From the NCBI GenBank assembly GCA_000402295.1, contig AQRW01000124.1, positions 1 through 15,126 on the forward strand: a stretch of 15,126 nt of DNA, read 5' to 3'. Source of the stretch: Candidatus Aerophobus profundus SCGC AAA252-L23. GTDB lineage: Bacteria > Aerophobota > Aerophobia > Aerophobales > Aerophobaceae. The notes beneath the pieces are model-generated. The model ran no database searches. It worked only from the letters and a program-made list of their open reading frames with translations, and had not been told where the DNA came from. A program made the position numbers and the translations under genes. Below, piece by piece: positions 1-6,672 of the stretch; the stretch's first letter is position 1; each line of letters starts with the position of its first letter.

Positions 1-484
1 GGTGAATCACAGACTCTTACTCGTCCTTAGCCATTTGGTACGAAAGGGTTTGTGAACCTGATGTATTGGATTGGATTTATTTGTGTACTCTTTATAGACG
101 TTAGTTTTGAATTCCACATACACGAGTGATATGAAACGCAGTTATTATGTGGAGTTCCGTATATCTCGCTATTTTCCGTATTATATAGGATTTTATCATC
201 CTGCAAAGCTTTTTGAAAAATACCATGATTGAATTTCAGATAATTCATCTTCGTATGTTGATGAATCTGATATTGTGGAGCTCTGCATATTAAGATGTTA
301 GGTAGTGTCAAAGGTTTCATGAAAGAATATGAAAGATCATCAAACACTAAATTACCGTAAGTTGCCTGTCTGTCTGGACTTGGGCTATTTGAGGAGCCCC
401 GTCTAGACAGGTAAAAATGGGGGACCGAAAAGGGGGAAACTATGAAGATTCCGCAATCCCTTAATATAAGAGAACTTTCTGTTT
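1..484. other. left flank without a convincing gene
   Basis: I find no gene I can defend here. A + strand frame open from the window edge stops at 52-54 and could be the tail of an upstream gene. Two + strand frames starting at ATG (33 and 22 codons) lack ribosome binding sites. A longer - strand frame spans most of the region and runs on through the putative attC and the start of the next gene; it has no recognisable motif and is probably spurious. The one clear structure is a long hairpin at 370-410. If the attC-like site at 485-544 is real, this stretch is the body of another cassette with no evident coding content. Confidence 0.4.
370..410. repeat. strong imperfect hairpin of unknown role
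   Basis: The left arm CTGTCTGGAC (370-379) pairs with GTCTAGACAG (401-410) with one mismatch. GGGCT (382-386) pairs with AGCCC (395-399) inside it, leaving an 8-base loop. No T-run follows on either strand, so it is not a typical intrinsic terminator, and it lacks attC end boxes. Confidence 0.6.
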
Positions 485-544
485 GACATAAAGCTAAAAT
501 AGGCAAAAAAGGTCTTATGCTTTTGACAATACTAGATGTTATGC
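485..544 (+). other. putative attC site (left edge of visible array)
   Basis: The right box GTTATGC (538-544) is identical to those ending two better attC sites downstream and sits just before the first cassette gene. A degenerate left box (ACATAAA) begins at 485. The arms pair partially: CATAA, CTA and several further bases match in order, with an unpaired base. It is less symmetrical than the other sites, so the left boundary is uncertain. It could also be a different kind of integron recombination site. Confidence 0.4.
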
Positions 545-556
545 CAGGAGGGAATA

Positions 557-964
557 ATGACAAACACTGAAGTCATCGACAAAATCATGTCCGATATTCC
601 AAAAGTGAAAGCTGAGAGTGATCAATTAGACAAGAAACACAAGATTGATAGATCTCTTGGAATAAAATATTTTGACGAAAATGCCATTAGGCGACATTCC
701 GAAACCAACGTTGAAGAAGAAAAGCTAGAGAGGTTTCTCTATTCATTGCCACCAGAACAATTATTAGACATTGAAACTATCATGTATTTTGGTCGTAGTG
801 ATAATCCTGATATCACAGATATGCGAAAATCCCTAAAAGAGCGTAACGATAGCCCCGAACTTCGTGCTCTGAACATTTCTAGCAAACTCCCTGCATTAGA
901 AAACTACTTTACTAACGCATTTGAATTTGCAAGAGAAAAAGGGATTGATCTAAATAACTTTTAG
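557..964 (+). CDS. cassette protein of unknown function, possibly DUF3775-like
   Basis: This encodes a soluble, acidic protein of 135 aa. The ATG at 557 is chosen because AGGAGG (546-551) lies 5 bases upstream; the frame extends further left only through the attC box. There is no signal peptide or membrane segment. The middle (about residues 52-72) reads LPPEQLLDIETIMYFGR, followed by a C-terminal stretch with paired hydrophobic helices. This layout (a short helix, an L-x-x-E-Q-x-x-L core, then a W/F-G-R-like motif) recalls DUF3775, a small bacterial family of unknown function. That match is from memory and moderate at best. The gene is the first complete cassette of the array and is followed 5 bases later by its attC. 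No function can be assigned. As a short orphan cassette gene it could be an anti-phage, toxin/antitoxin or adaptive protein. Confidence 0.75.
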   Translation: MTNTEVIDKIMSDIPKVKAESDQLDKKHKIDRSLGIKYFDENAIRRHSETNVEEEKLERFLYSLPPEQLLDIETIMYFGRSDNPDITDMRKSLKERNDSPELRALNISSKLPALENYFTNAFEFAREKGIDLNNF

Positions 965-968
965 TTTG

Positions 969-1021
969 GCATAACAATCATTCAAGTGGCACGGTTACGC
1001 CGCTTAATTCAAATGTTATGC
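969..1021 (+). other. attC site of cassette 1
   Basis: The left box GCATAAC (969-975) is the exact reverse complement of the right box GTTATGC (1015-1021). Inside, ATTCAAG and TGGC pair with GCCGCTTAAT with a mismatch, leaving a short loop. At 53 bp it is one of the shortest plausible attC sites. It lies 5 bases after the stop of the 557-964 gene. Confidence 0.85.
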
Positions 1022-1047
1022 GTAAGAGAGATAGGTTAGGGGCACAT

Positions 1048-1080
1048 ATGCCAAAAAATGTATTTGGAAGAATAAAATGA
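1048..1080 (+). other. 10-codon leader ORF overlapping the next start
   Basis: ATG at 1048 opens MPKNVFGRIK and stops at TGA 1078-1080, overlapping the ATG at 1077 in an ATGA junction. It could couple translation of the following gene, or be the decayed start of a longer protein. Its first 14 bases (TATGCCAAAAAATG) recur at 4972. Confidence 0.3.
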
Positions 1081-2594
1081 CATTAGAAGAAAACTGGCCT
1101 CACCTTTATAAGGAATTGCTAGAAATCAAAGACAAACTTGAGAATTACTTTAAGGATGTCTGTGATTTCGACTTCACAATAGAAAATGGAAAATTATACA
1201 TTCTTGGGGTTAGGATTGCAAAGAGAACTTCAAGAGCGAATTTAAAATTTGTGATTGATTTCTTCAATGAAGGCAAAATTGATTTAAATGAGGCGCTTTC
1301 AAGAATTCATCCTTCTGATATTGAAGATATTCTTAAACCCAAAATATCAAATTTATCTGGACTTCGATTAATAAGCAAGGGTGTACCGGCAAGCAATGGA
1401 ACTGCAACAGGTGTTATTGTATTTGATAAAAATAGCGGATATGAATTTCTTGAGAATAATTTCCCAATTATATATGTAAAAAATGAAGCAAACCCGGAAG
1501 ATATTGGCTTAATGGTCAAGTCAGAGGGAGTATTAACATTTAGAGGAGGTATGACTTCCCACGCTGCGGTGCTTTCTCGTGGAATTGGAAAGCCTTGTGT
1601 AAGTGGATGTGAGAATTTGACTATTGATGGGTATTCCCTTAGAAGTGAAAATGTTGATTTAAAAGTAGGGGATTTTATTACTATTAATGGAAGTGATGGA
1701 AATGTTTACAAGGGAAAGGCTAATATTATCAATTCAAATTGGCGAGATGATAAGAAATTAGTTATTGTTTCAAAAATGATTGAATTTGCAATACGTAATA
1801 ATATATCCAAATCAAATATTGGTCACTGTTGGGCAATTAGAGATTTCTTTTTGCATAATATATCAATGAAAAGTAACAATACTTCTAGAACGCCCAATTT
1901 AAATAAATATATATCTTCTTCTAAACCAAGAAAAGAAATGGTTAATTCTTATTGGGATAGCATTTATACTCTTGCCGATAATGATAAAGAAAATTATAAA
2001 TATATATTACAAGGTATTAGGAGAGCGCTTTTAAGAATGCTATCCAACAACGTTGGGATAGGCAATCATTTCAAATATTTTCGTCCATTATTTGATCCAA
2101 TGTTAGCTATTTTGAATAAAGATAATGGAAGCTTCAGACAGCTAATTGGAGAAGAATATTTTCATATTAATAGATATATCTCTTACTTAATAGATATTTA
2201 TAATATAAAAATCTTTTTGGAAATCGAAACAGATTCTGAGCATGAATTTTGGTTCTTAGATAACACAAATATTAAAGGTGAAACTATAGTTGATAAAGAA
2301 GATAATATAACTGGATACAAAATATTTATAAATGAAGCATTGATTTCTTATGAGGATTTACCTTATTTTTACAACTCTTTAAGAAAACGGGAATATTATT
2401 GGAGGTGGTTTCAATATAACCGGACAAACTATAAAGAAATTGTGTCATTTCTAAAAAAAGATAAAAAAGAGAGGTTAGCTAATTTTAGATTAAATATCTA
2501 TGCACACGAATTGGGATTACTAAATAATGATGAATTGGCCATTTCTGGAATGTCTTTGGTTGATTCATTAAAAACGGGAAGAGAAAATAGATAA
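1077..2594 (+). CDS. PPDK-like phosphohistidine swivel-domain protein (5' part of a broken gene)
   Basis: This is the 505-aa open part. Residues 31-60 match the end of the nucleotide-binding region of pyruvate phosphate dikinase (TIENGKLYIL, then KRTSRA). Residues about 95-215 are the swivelling phosphohistidine domain, with the signature GGMTSHAAVLSRGIGKPCVSG around His162, the residue that carries phosphate in that family. The ATP-grasp domain and the C-terminal PEP/pyruvate barrel are absent, so this cannot be a complete dikinase. Residues 216-505 are lysine- and asparagine-rich, mostly helical in character, and match nothing I know. GGAAG (1066-1070) lies 6 bases before the ATG. The frame ends early after a run of five A at 2571-2574; skipping one base continues smoothly into the frame of 2572-3019. 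The gene is AT-rich compared with cassette 5. Substrate and role are unknown; phosphate relay or nucleotide-linked defence signalling is speculation. Confidence 0.75.
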   Translation: MTLEENWPHLYKELLEIKDKLENYFKDVCDFDFTIENGKLYILGVRIAKRTSRANLKFVIDFFNEGKIDLNEALSRIHPSDIEDILKPKISNLSGLRLISKGVPASNGTATGVIVFDKNSGYEFLENNFPIIYVKNEANPEDIGLMVKSEGVLTFRGGMTSHAAVLSRGIGKPCVSGCENLTIDGYSLRSENVDLKVGDFITINGSDGNVYKGKANIINSNWRDDKKLVIVSKMIEFAIRNNISKSNIGHCWAIRDFFLHNISMKSNNTSRTPNLNKYISSSKPRKEMVNSYWDSIYTLADNDKENYKYILQGIRRALLRMLSNNVGIGNHFKYFRPLFDPMLAILNKDNGSFRQLIGEEYFHINRYISYLIDIYNIKIFLEIETDSEHEFWFLDNTNIKGETIVDKEDNITGYKIFINEALISYEDLPYFYNSLRKREYYWRWFQYNRTNYKEIVSFLKKDKKERLANFRLNIYAHELGLLNNDELAISGMSLVDSLKTGRENR

Positions 2595-3063
2595 TAAAGA
2601 ATTTGATAAATTTTTGAATTCAATACAACCAAATATTGATTGGACAATTGATAATGTATTAAAGAGAAGCTACGAAGAGGTTCCTCAAGAGGTTGATGAT
2701 TATTCTTCTTTATTAGAAAAATATGAATTTCGAAACTTGGTAGTCTTTGAGTTATATGAAAACTATTTTTTACCACAGAGACACGAGTTTGAATTACAGA
2801 TTCTCAATGATATTGTAGAAGCAGTAGTGAAATATCAACCTTGGAGTTATCCTGTGGGAGCAGCAGCATCAGGAGTAATTGGTAGCACTGTCTATGATTT
2901 ATTGAAATACTTACTTAGTTATGTGTCTGCTAAGTTTAAGGATAAGGATGTTAGAACCCGACTTCTGCATATACTGACGGAAAACCGTATGAAACCTAGA
3001 GAAAATTTTCAAGTCGGTAGTACAGTTCACTTTTATTTCATATTTTACTTTAGTTTTCTATAA
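2572..3063 (+). pseudogene. continuation of the swivel-domain gene, frameshifted and cut by the IS
   Basis: This frame has no ATG near its beginning; the first usable start is TTG at 2614. Read from 2572 it runs KREEKIDNKEFDKFLN directly after the SLVDSLK of the preceding gene, so one extra A in the A-run at about 2571 explains the break. It contains a charged helical region and then a glycine/alanine-rich segment (GAAASGVIGST, around 2853-2895) followed by an amphipathic LLKYLLSYV helix, possibly membrane-associated or a packing helix. Authentic sequence appears to end near 3019, where the IS begins; the last residues up to the stop at 3061 are encoded by the IS end. Together with 1077-2594 the original protein reached about 650 residues before the insertion. 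Confidence 0.6.
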
Positions 3064-4822
3064 GATTCTTGACGCACCTGCGAGTACCCAAATGCTCACA
3101 GTTCAAACTCCTAAGAATGTTTTTCTGATTCTCAGTTAAACTATTGATCTTTCTCACGGGCTTGCCCTTGCTGGAAGATTCAAACTCTGCCAGAATGCAA
3201 CCGGCTAGCTCCTCATAAATACGATTTGAACTCTTAAAGGGAGACAGGTTAGCTTCCTTTACCTCTTTGGTAATGCTCACATTGAGAAGGTAAGAGATCA
3301 CGCAGATGGTATAGTGAGCTCTGACATGTTTTTCTTTGAAAACATAGACCGGGGAAAACTTCACAAATGACTTGATGTTGCGAAAGGCCCGCTCCACTTT
3401 ATCCTTATCTCGATAGGAAGTAATTACCCTTCTTGCAGGGTAGAGATACAATGGTCCTTTTCTTTCTTGGTGATTGGTGATGAAACAACACAGGCCATCA
3501 GTTAGTTTTCTTTTTTTTAACTTCTCTTGGTCCATCTTTAGGGTGATTTCAAAACTCTTAATTTCTCGAGTCTCCTTATCCGGTCCTTTTCTATCTACTT
3601 GGTGAGTTTGAGGCTTTAGAGAATATTGGCAAAGACGGGTAAGTCCTCTTAGTTTTCTATCCATAAGGCGACGAAGTGAGTCCTGGTTGACGTTCCTTCT
3701 TACGCTAGCTAAAGTCTGATTCTTTTCTTTGACAAAATCTACAAGATCATTCAATTTTGCTTGGCGGGCTTCTCGCTCCTCTTTGAATAAAACAGGATTA
3801 AAGCCAATTACGTATCGTCTCTCATCGCCCTCTATTTCTTTGAAATAGAGCTCATCATCAAGCTTTTCAAAACCGTGTTCTTGCACACCTCTTACAATTT
3901 GCTTAGCATCATCCCCTTTGAATAAGGATAAGTCTAGATCCTCAAGGGAAGGGATTTGATCTTTATCTAAAGCTGAGATGTAACGAAGTCCCTCTTTCTC
4001 AATCAAGGATAGATTCTTCTCCGAGACCATACCTCGGTCAAAGACCAAGGTGATCTTCTCGATACCAAAACGCACCTTGCAATCGGCTATCTTGGTTTTA
4101 ATAGTGGAGGTCTCAGTGGTATCCCCGGGCAGAATTTCCCAGGAAAAAGGTATTCCATCCTCGTTCACTATCAGGGAAAGAACTATTTTATGAGATTTGA
4201 AGCCATGGTCTTTAGTTCTTCCGGGTCTAGCTAAGGGACATTTAGCTCCTTCAAAATGGGAAGTGGTCAAATCGTAGAAGATTAGGTTGAGGCTCTTTGA
4301 ATTCTTGGCTTTGATCTGGTTGAAGATATGTGTCTCCAGTTGTTCTTTCTTATCTTCAATCTGGACAAGTTCTCGATAGATCTTGTCGTCGTTAACCTGA
4401 GCATAGTCAGTTTTTAAGATATGATCCAGGCAAGTTTTCTTAACCCAACGACTGGCATACGATTTACTACCTGGATCTAAACAGCGATTGAGGGTCAAAA
4501 TTTGAGCAATATTCATAGTATCCTTTTTTGCACCAAAGACCTCTGAGAGATGCCAACTTTCCCATTGGTGATTAAGGACAGCCACATCAAGATACTGCCA
4601 ATGCTCGCAGAAGATAATATCTTCCAGGGAGAGGACAATATCCTCTTTTGTTTGGATGATCTTTATGACTTGCCGAATTTGATGAGCCTTTAGCTCACTT
4701 AAGTGACCCAGGCGCCATATGATCTTGATGTGAGAGTTACCAGCTTCCCTATATGACTCGGCAATGCTATAATAGGTGTAGATTTTACCCGCTTTTTTTC
4801 TTGGTTGAGGCAAAAGATACAA
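3050..4822 (-). CDS. IS1634-family DDE transposase (IS4 superfamily)
   Basis: This 590-aa protein is full length for the family and has no internal stop. It would excise and insert its own element. The likely DDE triad is Asp184 (LIFYDLTTSHFEG), Asp262 (LVFDRGMVSEKN) and Glu477 in YRDKDKVERAFRNIK, the Y-x2-R-x3-E-x6-K type signature of the IS4 superfamily. The N-terminal 120 residues form the usual IS1634 preamble (YYSIAESYR, then W-x-LG). The start is TTG at 4822; no ATG lies between it and the upstream in-frame stop, and the leader is structured. A near-perfect promoter lies upstream at 4859-4886. The complete frame and intact triad suggest a recent, possibly still active insertion. Confidence 0.92.
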   Translation of the reverse strand: MYLLPQPRKKAGKIYTYYSIAESYREAGNSHIKIIWRLGHLSELKAHQIRQVIKIIQTKEDIVLSLEDIIFCEHWQYLDVAVLNHQWESWHLSEVFGAKKDTMNIAQILTLNRCLDPGSKSYASRWVKKTCLDHILKTDYAQVNDDKIYRELVQIEDKKEQLETHIFNQIKAKNSKSLNLIFYDLTTSHFEGAKCPLARPGRTKDHGFKSHKIVLSLIVNEDGIPFSWEILPGDTTETSTIKTKIADCKVRFGIEKITLVFDRGMVSEKNLSLIEKEGLRYISALDKDQIPSLEDLDLSLFKGDDAKQIVRGVQEHGFEKLDDELYFKEIEGDERRYVIGFNPVLFKEEREARQAKLNDLVDFVKEKNQTLASVRRNVNQDSLRRLMDRKLRGLTRLCQYSLKPQTHQVDRKGPDKETREIKSFEITLKMDQEKLKKRKLTDGLCCFITNHQERKGPLYLYPARRVITSYRDKDKVERAFRNIKSFVKFSPVYVFKEKHVRAHYTICVISYLLNVSITKEVKEANLSPFKSSNRIYEELAGCILAEFESSSKGKPVRKINSLTENQKNILRSLNCEHLGTRRCVKNLIEN

Positions 4823-4858
4823 AGTGTTACCTTTAAAAAAGATTTAGTCGGTAACACT
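4823..4858. promoter_or_regulatory. inverted repeat at the transposase transcription start
   Basis: AGTGTTACC (4823-4831) and GGTAACACT (4850-4858) form a perfect 9-bp inverted repeat between the -10 box and the TTG start. It could be a repressor operator, or in RNA a hairpin limiting transposase translation, if transcripts started further upstream (for example read-through). Confidence 0.5.
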
Positions 4859-4886
4859 ATTATAGGAGAATATACTGAAATGTCAA
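4859..4886 (-). promoter_or_regulatory. consensus sigma-70-type promoter of the transposase
   Basis: Read on the - strand, TTGACA (4886-4881) and TATAAT (4864-4859) are both perfect consensus boxes separated by 16 bases. Transcription would begin near 4852 and run into the transposase gene. Confidence 0.75.
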
Positions 4887-4972
4887 GAGTTACATCTACT
4901 TAAATTCGGTAATACGATATTTAGCTGTATTTAGCTGTAAATATTGCTATTGGCTAATTCAGAGAAAAATCT

Positions 4973-5199
4973 ATGCCAAAAAATGCGGAAGGTAGGTTAG
5001 AAGAAGCAAATTATTTAGCACTATTAAAAATGATGTTTATAAAATTGAAAAATATTTTAGAGAACATAGATCTGGGAAGATTGGAGAGTTGGAAACATGT
5101 TTAGATATAGACAGAGATAGACTATTACCACTATTAAAACTACTCGGGTTCAAATGCTATAGGAGAAAGAAGAAGAGTCATTGGGTGAGACCAGACTAA
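4973..5199 (+). pseudogene. 3' remnant of the interrupted gene, winged-helix-like end
   Basis: ATG at 4973 opens MPKNAEGRLEEANYLALLK. A one-base change in the A-run at 5026-5030 is needed to join it to the frame that ends at TAA 5197-5199. That second frame reads NDVYKIEKYFREH, then IGELETCLDIDRDRLLPLL, then LGFKCYRR and a terminal HWVRPD. It looks like a small helix-turn-helix or winged-helix domain that closes a larger protein. It lies directly right of the IS and ends 17 bases before the attC, so I read it as the original 3' end of the 1077 gene. It could instead be a separate small gene. An imperfect 10-bp tandem duplication (TATTTAGCTG twice, about 4919-4938) lies between it and the IS. 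Confidence 0.5.
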
Positions 5200-5216
5200 A
5201 TTGTCGAAAATACTTC

Positions 5217-5301
5217 ATATAACATTGTGTATTTGCAAGGACTGAAGCCACATTTTCTTTCGCTACGCTTCAGAGAAACGTCAGATACACAGAATCTATG
5301 T
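5217..5301 (+). other. attC site of cassette 2, right box degenerate
   Basis: The left box is ATATAAC (5217-5223). TGTGTATTTG (5226-5235) pairs with CAGATACACA (5282-5291) at 9 of 10 positions, and CTGAAGC (5242-5248) pairs perfectly with GCTTCAG (5267-5273). The expected right box GTTATGT appears as TCTATGT (5295-5301), so the essential GTT is lost and the site may be inactive. Confidence 0.65.
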
Positions 5302-5580
5302 GACATAGTGGGGCTTAAAGTAGGAATTGATTGAATTGAAAAGAATTAAAAAAGCGCCTGTCTTTTTTGCCCACCGTCCGTGGTGGACATTACAATGAAA
5401 AGAAATAAAAAAAGAAGGTGATAAGGAAATTTGGAAAATAAATGCTTTTGTAGGGATAAATTAATAAAAGGCTCATTAATATAACACCCTAACCAGGGTT
5501 TGGGTCTGAGTGCAAGGGCTCTGGCAAAATCCGCACGTTCAGAGCACTCTTGACGTAATTTGTATGTCCAAAAGTTATGT
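5302..5580 (+). other. short cassette with no convincing gene
   Basis: This unit between two attC sites is under 300 bp and more than a third of it is attC. The + strand frames are tiny: a TTG-initiated 23-codon frame near 5329 and an 8-codon ATG frame at 5395. An 80-codon - strand frame covers it but reads through the attC, so I do not call it. A-rich runs and a palindrome (CCACC, 6-base loop, GGTGG) lie near 5371-5386. It may be a non-coding cassette or the remains of one. Confidence 0.4.
5479..5580 (+). other. attC site of cassette 3
   Basis: Left box ATATAAC (5479-5485) and right box GTTATGT (5574-5580) differ from perfect complements by one base and are centred on the same point as the inner arms GAGTGC (5508-5513) and GCACTC (5544-5549). 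At 102 bp it is longer than the other sites here. A further short palindrome (ATGTGCG at 5577-5583, CGCACAT at 5607-5613) and a second GTTAGAT at 5615 follow, possibly the remnant of another fused attC half. Confidence 0.6.
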
Positions 5581-5625
5581 GCGCTCAAGCCTTGCAGCAG
5601 GTGAAACGCACATCGTTAGATTTCT

Positions 5626-6531
5626 ATGAAAGGAACAAAAGTGCCCAAAAGATATTACTGGAATCCTGATTATACTTATCCAATCAGCAAAGATGATGTT
5701 CATGATGCTGATAAAGAAACACAAAAAGAAATAATGAGAGAGTGGTTTTTTGGTCATTTTGAAGATCCTGCGGAAAATACACCTTATGAATCAAAAGAAG
5801 GTGGCTATATTTATATCTGGGGTGGTCCATACGATGCTGAAGGAGAACTATTTAGGGAGTTTCGTGATATTATACCAGAAGAAACAATAAAAGAACTAGT
5901 CGAGGAATTGAAAGAACAGTGTTATGAATGGTCAGGGAAACCCGGTTCTGAAAAGTATGATAAATATCTTCTAAGCGTTATCGCTACTAATACAAAGTTT
6001 CATGATACTTTCATAGAGAATATCGAGAATATAAAACAATTACTAAGTATAAAGGTAGATAGGAATCTTCAGCAAAATTATTACATGTTATTATACGTAA
6101 ACGTAATAACTGCGATGGAAACATACCTATCGGATGCTTTTATAAATACTGTTTTTGGGAGTCACGATTTATTACGGCGATTTGTTGAAAATAATCCAGA
6201 TTTTGAAAAACAAAAATTTTCATTAAACGAAGTTTTTTTAAAGATAGATTCGATAGAAGGTAAAGTAAGGAATTATTTAATAGAACTCATTTGGCATAAT
6301 TTAAGTAAAATGAAACCAATGTATAAGAAAACTCTCAATGTAGATTTTCCGAGTGAGCTGAAAAATTTCTTTAAGGCTATTAATATCCGTCATGATATTG
6401 TTCATAGAAATGGAAAATCTAAAAATGGTAAAAAAATTAAAATTAGTAAACAAGATGTTTATAATCTTATCAATGAAGTGAGTTCTTTTGTAAAGCATAT
6501 TGATGAACAAATAGCAAATAATGAAATCTAA
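5626..6531 (+). CDS. HEPN-domain protein, candidate defence or toxin ribonuclease
   Basis: This encodes a soluble protein of 301 aa. The N-terminal part (residues about 10-105) is acidic and aromatic, with YIYIWGGPYDA (61-71) and FRDIIPEETIKELVEEL (79-95), a module I associate with HEPN proteins in accessory regions. The C-terminal half (about 140-295) is helical and ends in a HEPN-type helix pair. R255-H-D-I-V-H260 gives the R-x4-H motif that forms the active site of HEPN ribonucleases, followed by polar Arg/Asn/Gly/Lys residues. Known HEPN proteins cut RNA in toxin-antitoxin, abortive-infection and CRISPR-linked systems; the target here is unknown. No antitoxin is adjacent. No clear ribosome binding site precedes the only plausible ATG, so translation may be weak. 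Its TAA stop lies inside the left box of the attC, making it a textbook cassette gene. Confidence 0.8.
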   Translation: MKGTKVPKRYYWNPDYTYPISKDDVHDADKETQKEIMREWFFGHFEDPAENTPYESKEGGYIYIWGGPYDAEGELFREFRDIIPEETIKELVEELKEQCYEWSGKPGSEKYDKYLLSVIATNTKFHDTFIENIENIKQLLSIKVDRNLQQNYYMLLYVNVITAMETYLSDAFINTVFGSHDLLRRFVENNPDFEKQKFSLNEVFLKIDSIEGKVRNYLIELIWHNLSKMKPMYKKTLNVDFPSELKNFFKAINIRHDIVHRNGKSKNGKKIKISKQDVYNLINEVSSFVKHIDEQIANNEI

Positions 6532-6596
6532 CAAGGCACTCCACCTGCCGCTATTCCGCTACGCTCCATAGCGGCAGGTAAGCTTGGTCGTTAGGC
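6526..6596 (+). other. attC site of cassette 4
   Basis: Left box ATCTAAC (6526-6532) and right box GTTAGGC (6590-6596) flank a perfect 12-bp stem, ACCTGCCGCTAT (6543-6554) with ATAGCGGCAGGT (6568-6579). The loop, TCCGCTACGCTCC, is of a kind often seen in attC sites. This is the clearest attC in the window. Confidence 0.95.
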
Positions 6597-6672
6597 ACGC
6601 ATCTTCTACGATGGTTGAGTCTTCGCTAGAAGGTATGCTCTCTGGATAAGATGAGGGCGAAAGAGGCAAAGC

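Larger units (their letters stand above)
3020..4905 (-). mobile_element. IS1634-family insertion sequence (approximate ends)
   Basis: The element comprises one transposase gene with short non-coding ends. The sequence TCGGTA occurs at 3014-3019 and again at 4906-4911, a possible 6-bp target duplication, which fits the 5-6 bp usual for this family. Terminal inverted repeats are weak: GTACAGTTCACTTTT from 3020 matches the complement of the sequence ending at 4899 at about 10 of 15 positions. The ends are therefore uncertain by several bases. It interrupts the swivel-domain cassette gene in the opposite orientation. Confidence 0.7.

Noticed and set aside
483..528. Two TTGACA boxes upstream of the first cassette gene as a possible integron Pc promoter
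   Set aside because: Neither has a -10 box at 16-18 bases, and both fall within the putative attC site.
27..563. 178-codon - strand frame
   Set aside because: It overlaps the attC-like site and the ribosome binding site and start of the 557 gene, has no ribosome binding site or recognisable motif, and reads like random translation.
3829..3849. CTCTATTTC/GAAATAGAG hairpin inside the transposase gene
   Set aside because: Only 9 bp in A/T-rich coding DNA; plausible by chance and with no context suggesting a role.
4993..5199. Possible independent small DNA-binding protein gene
   Set aside because: The frame has no start codon of its own, and its position next to the IS and attC fits better with the 3' end of the interrupted gene.
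5346..5588. 80-codon - strand frame
   Set aside because: Most of it is the antisense of an attC palindrome; long frames across attC sites are common artefacts.
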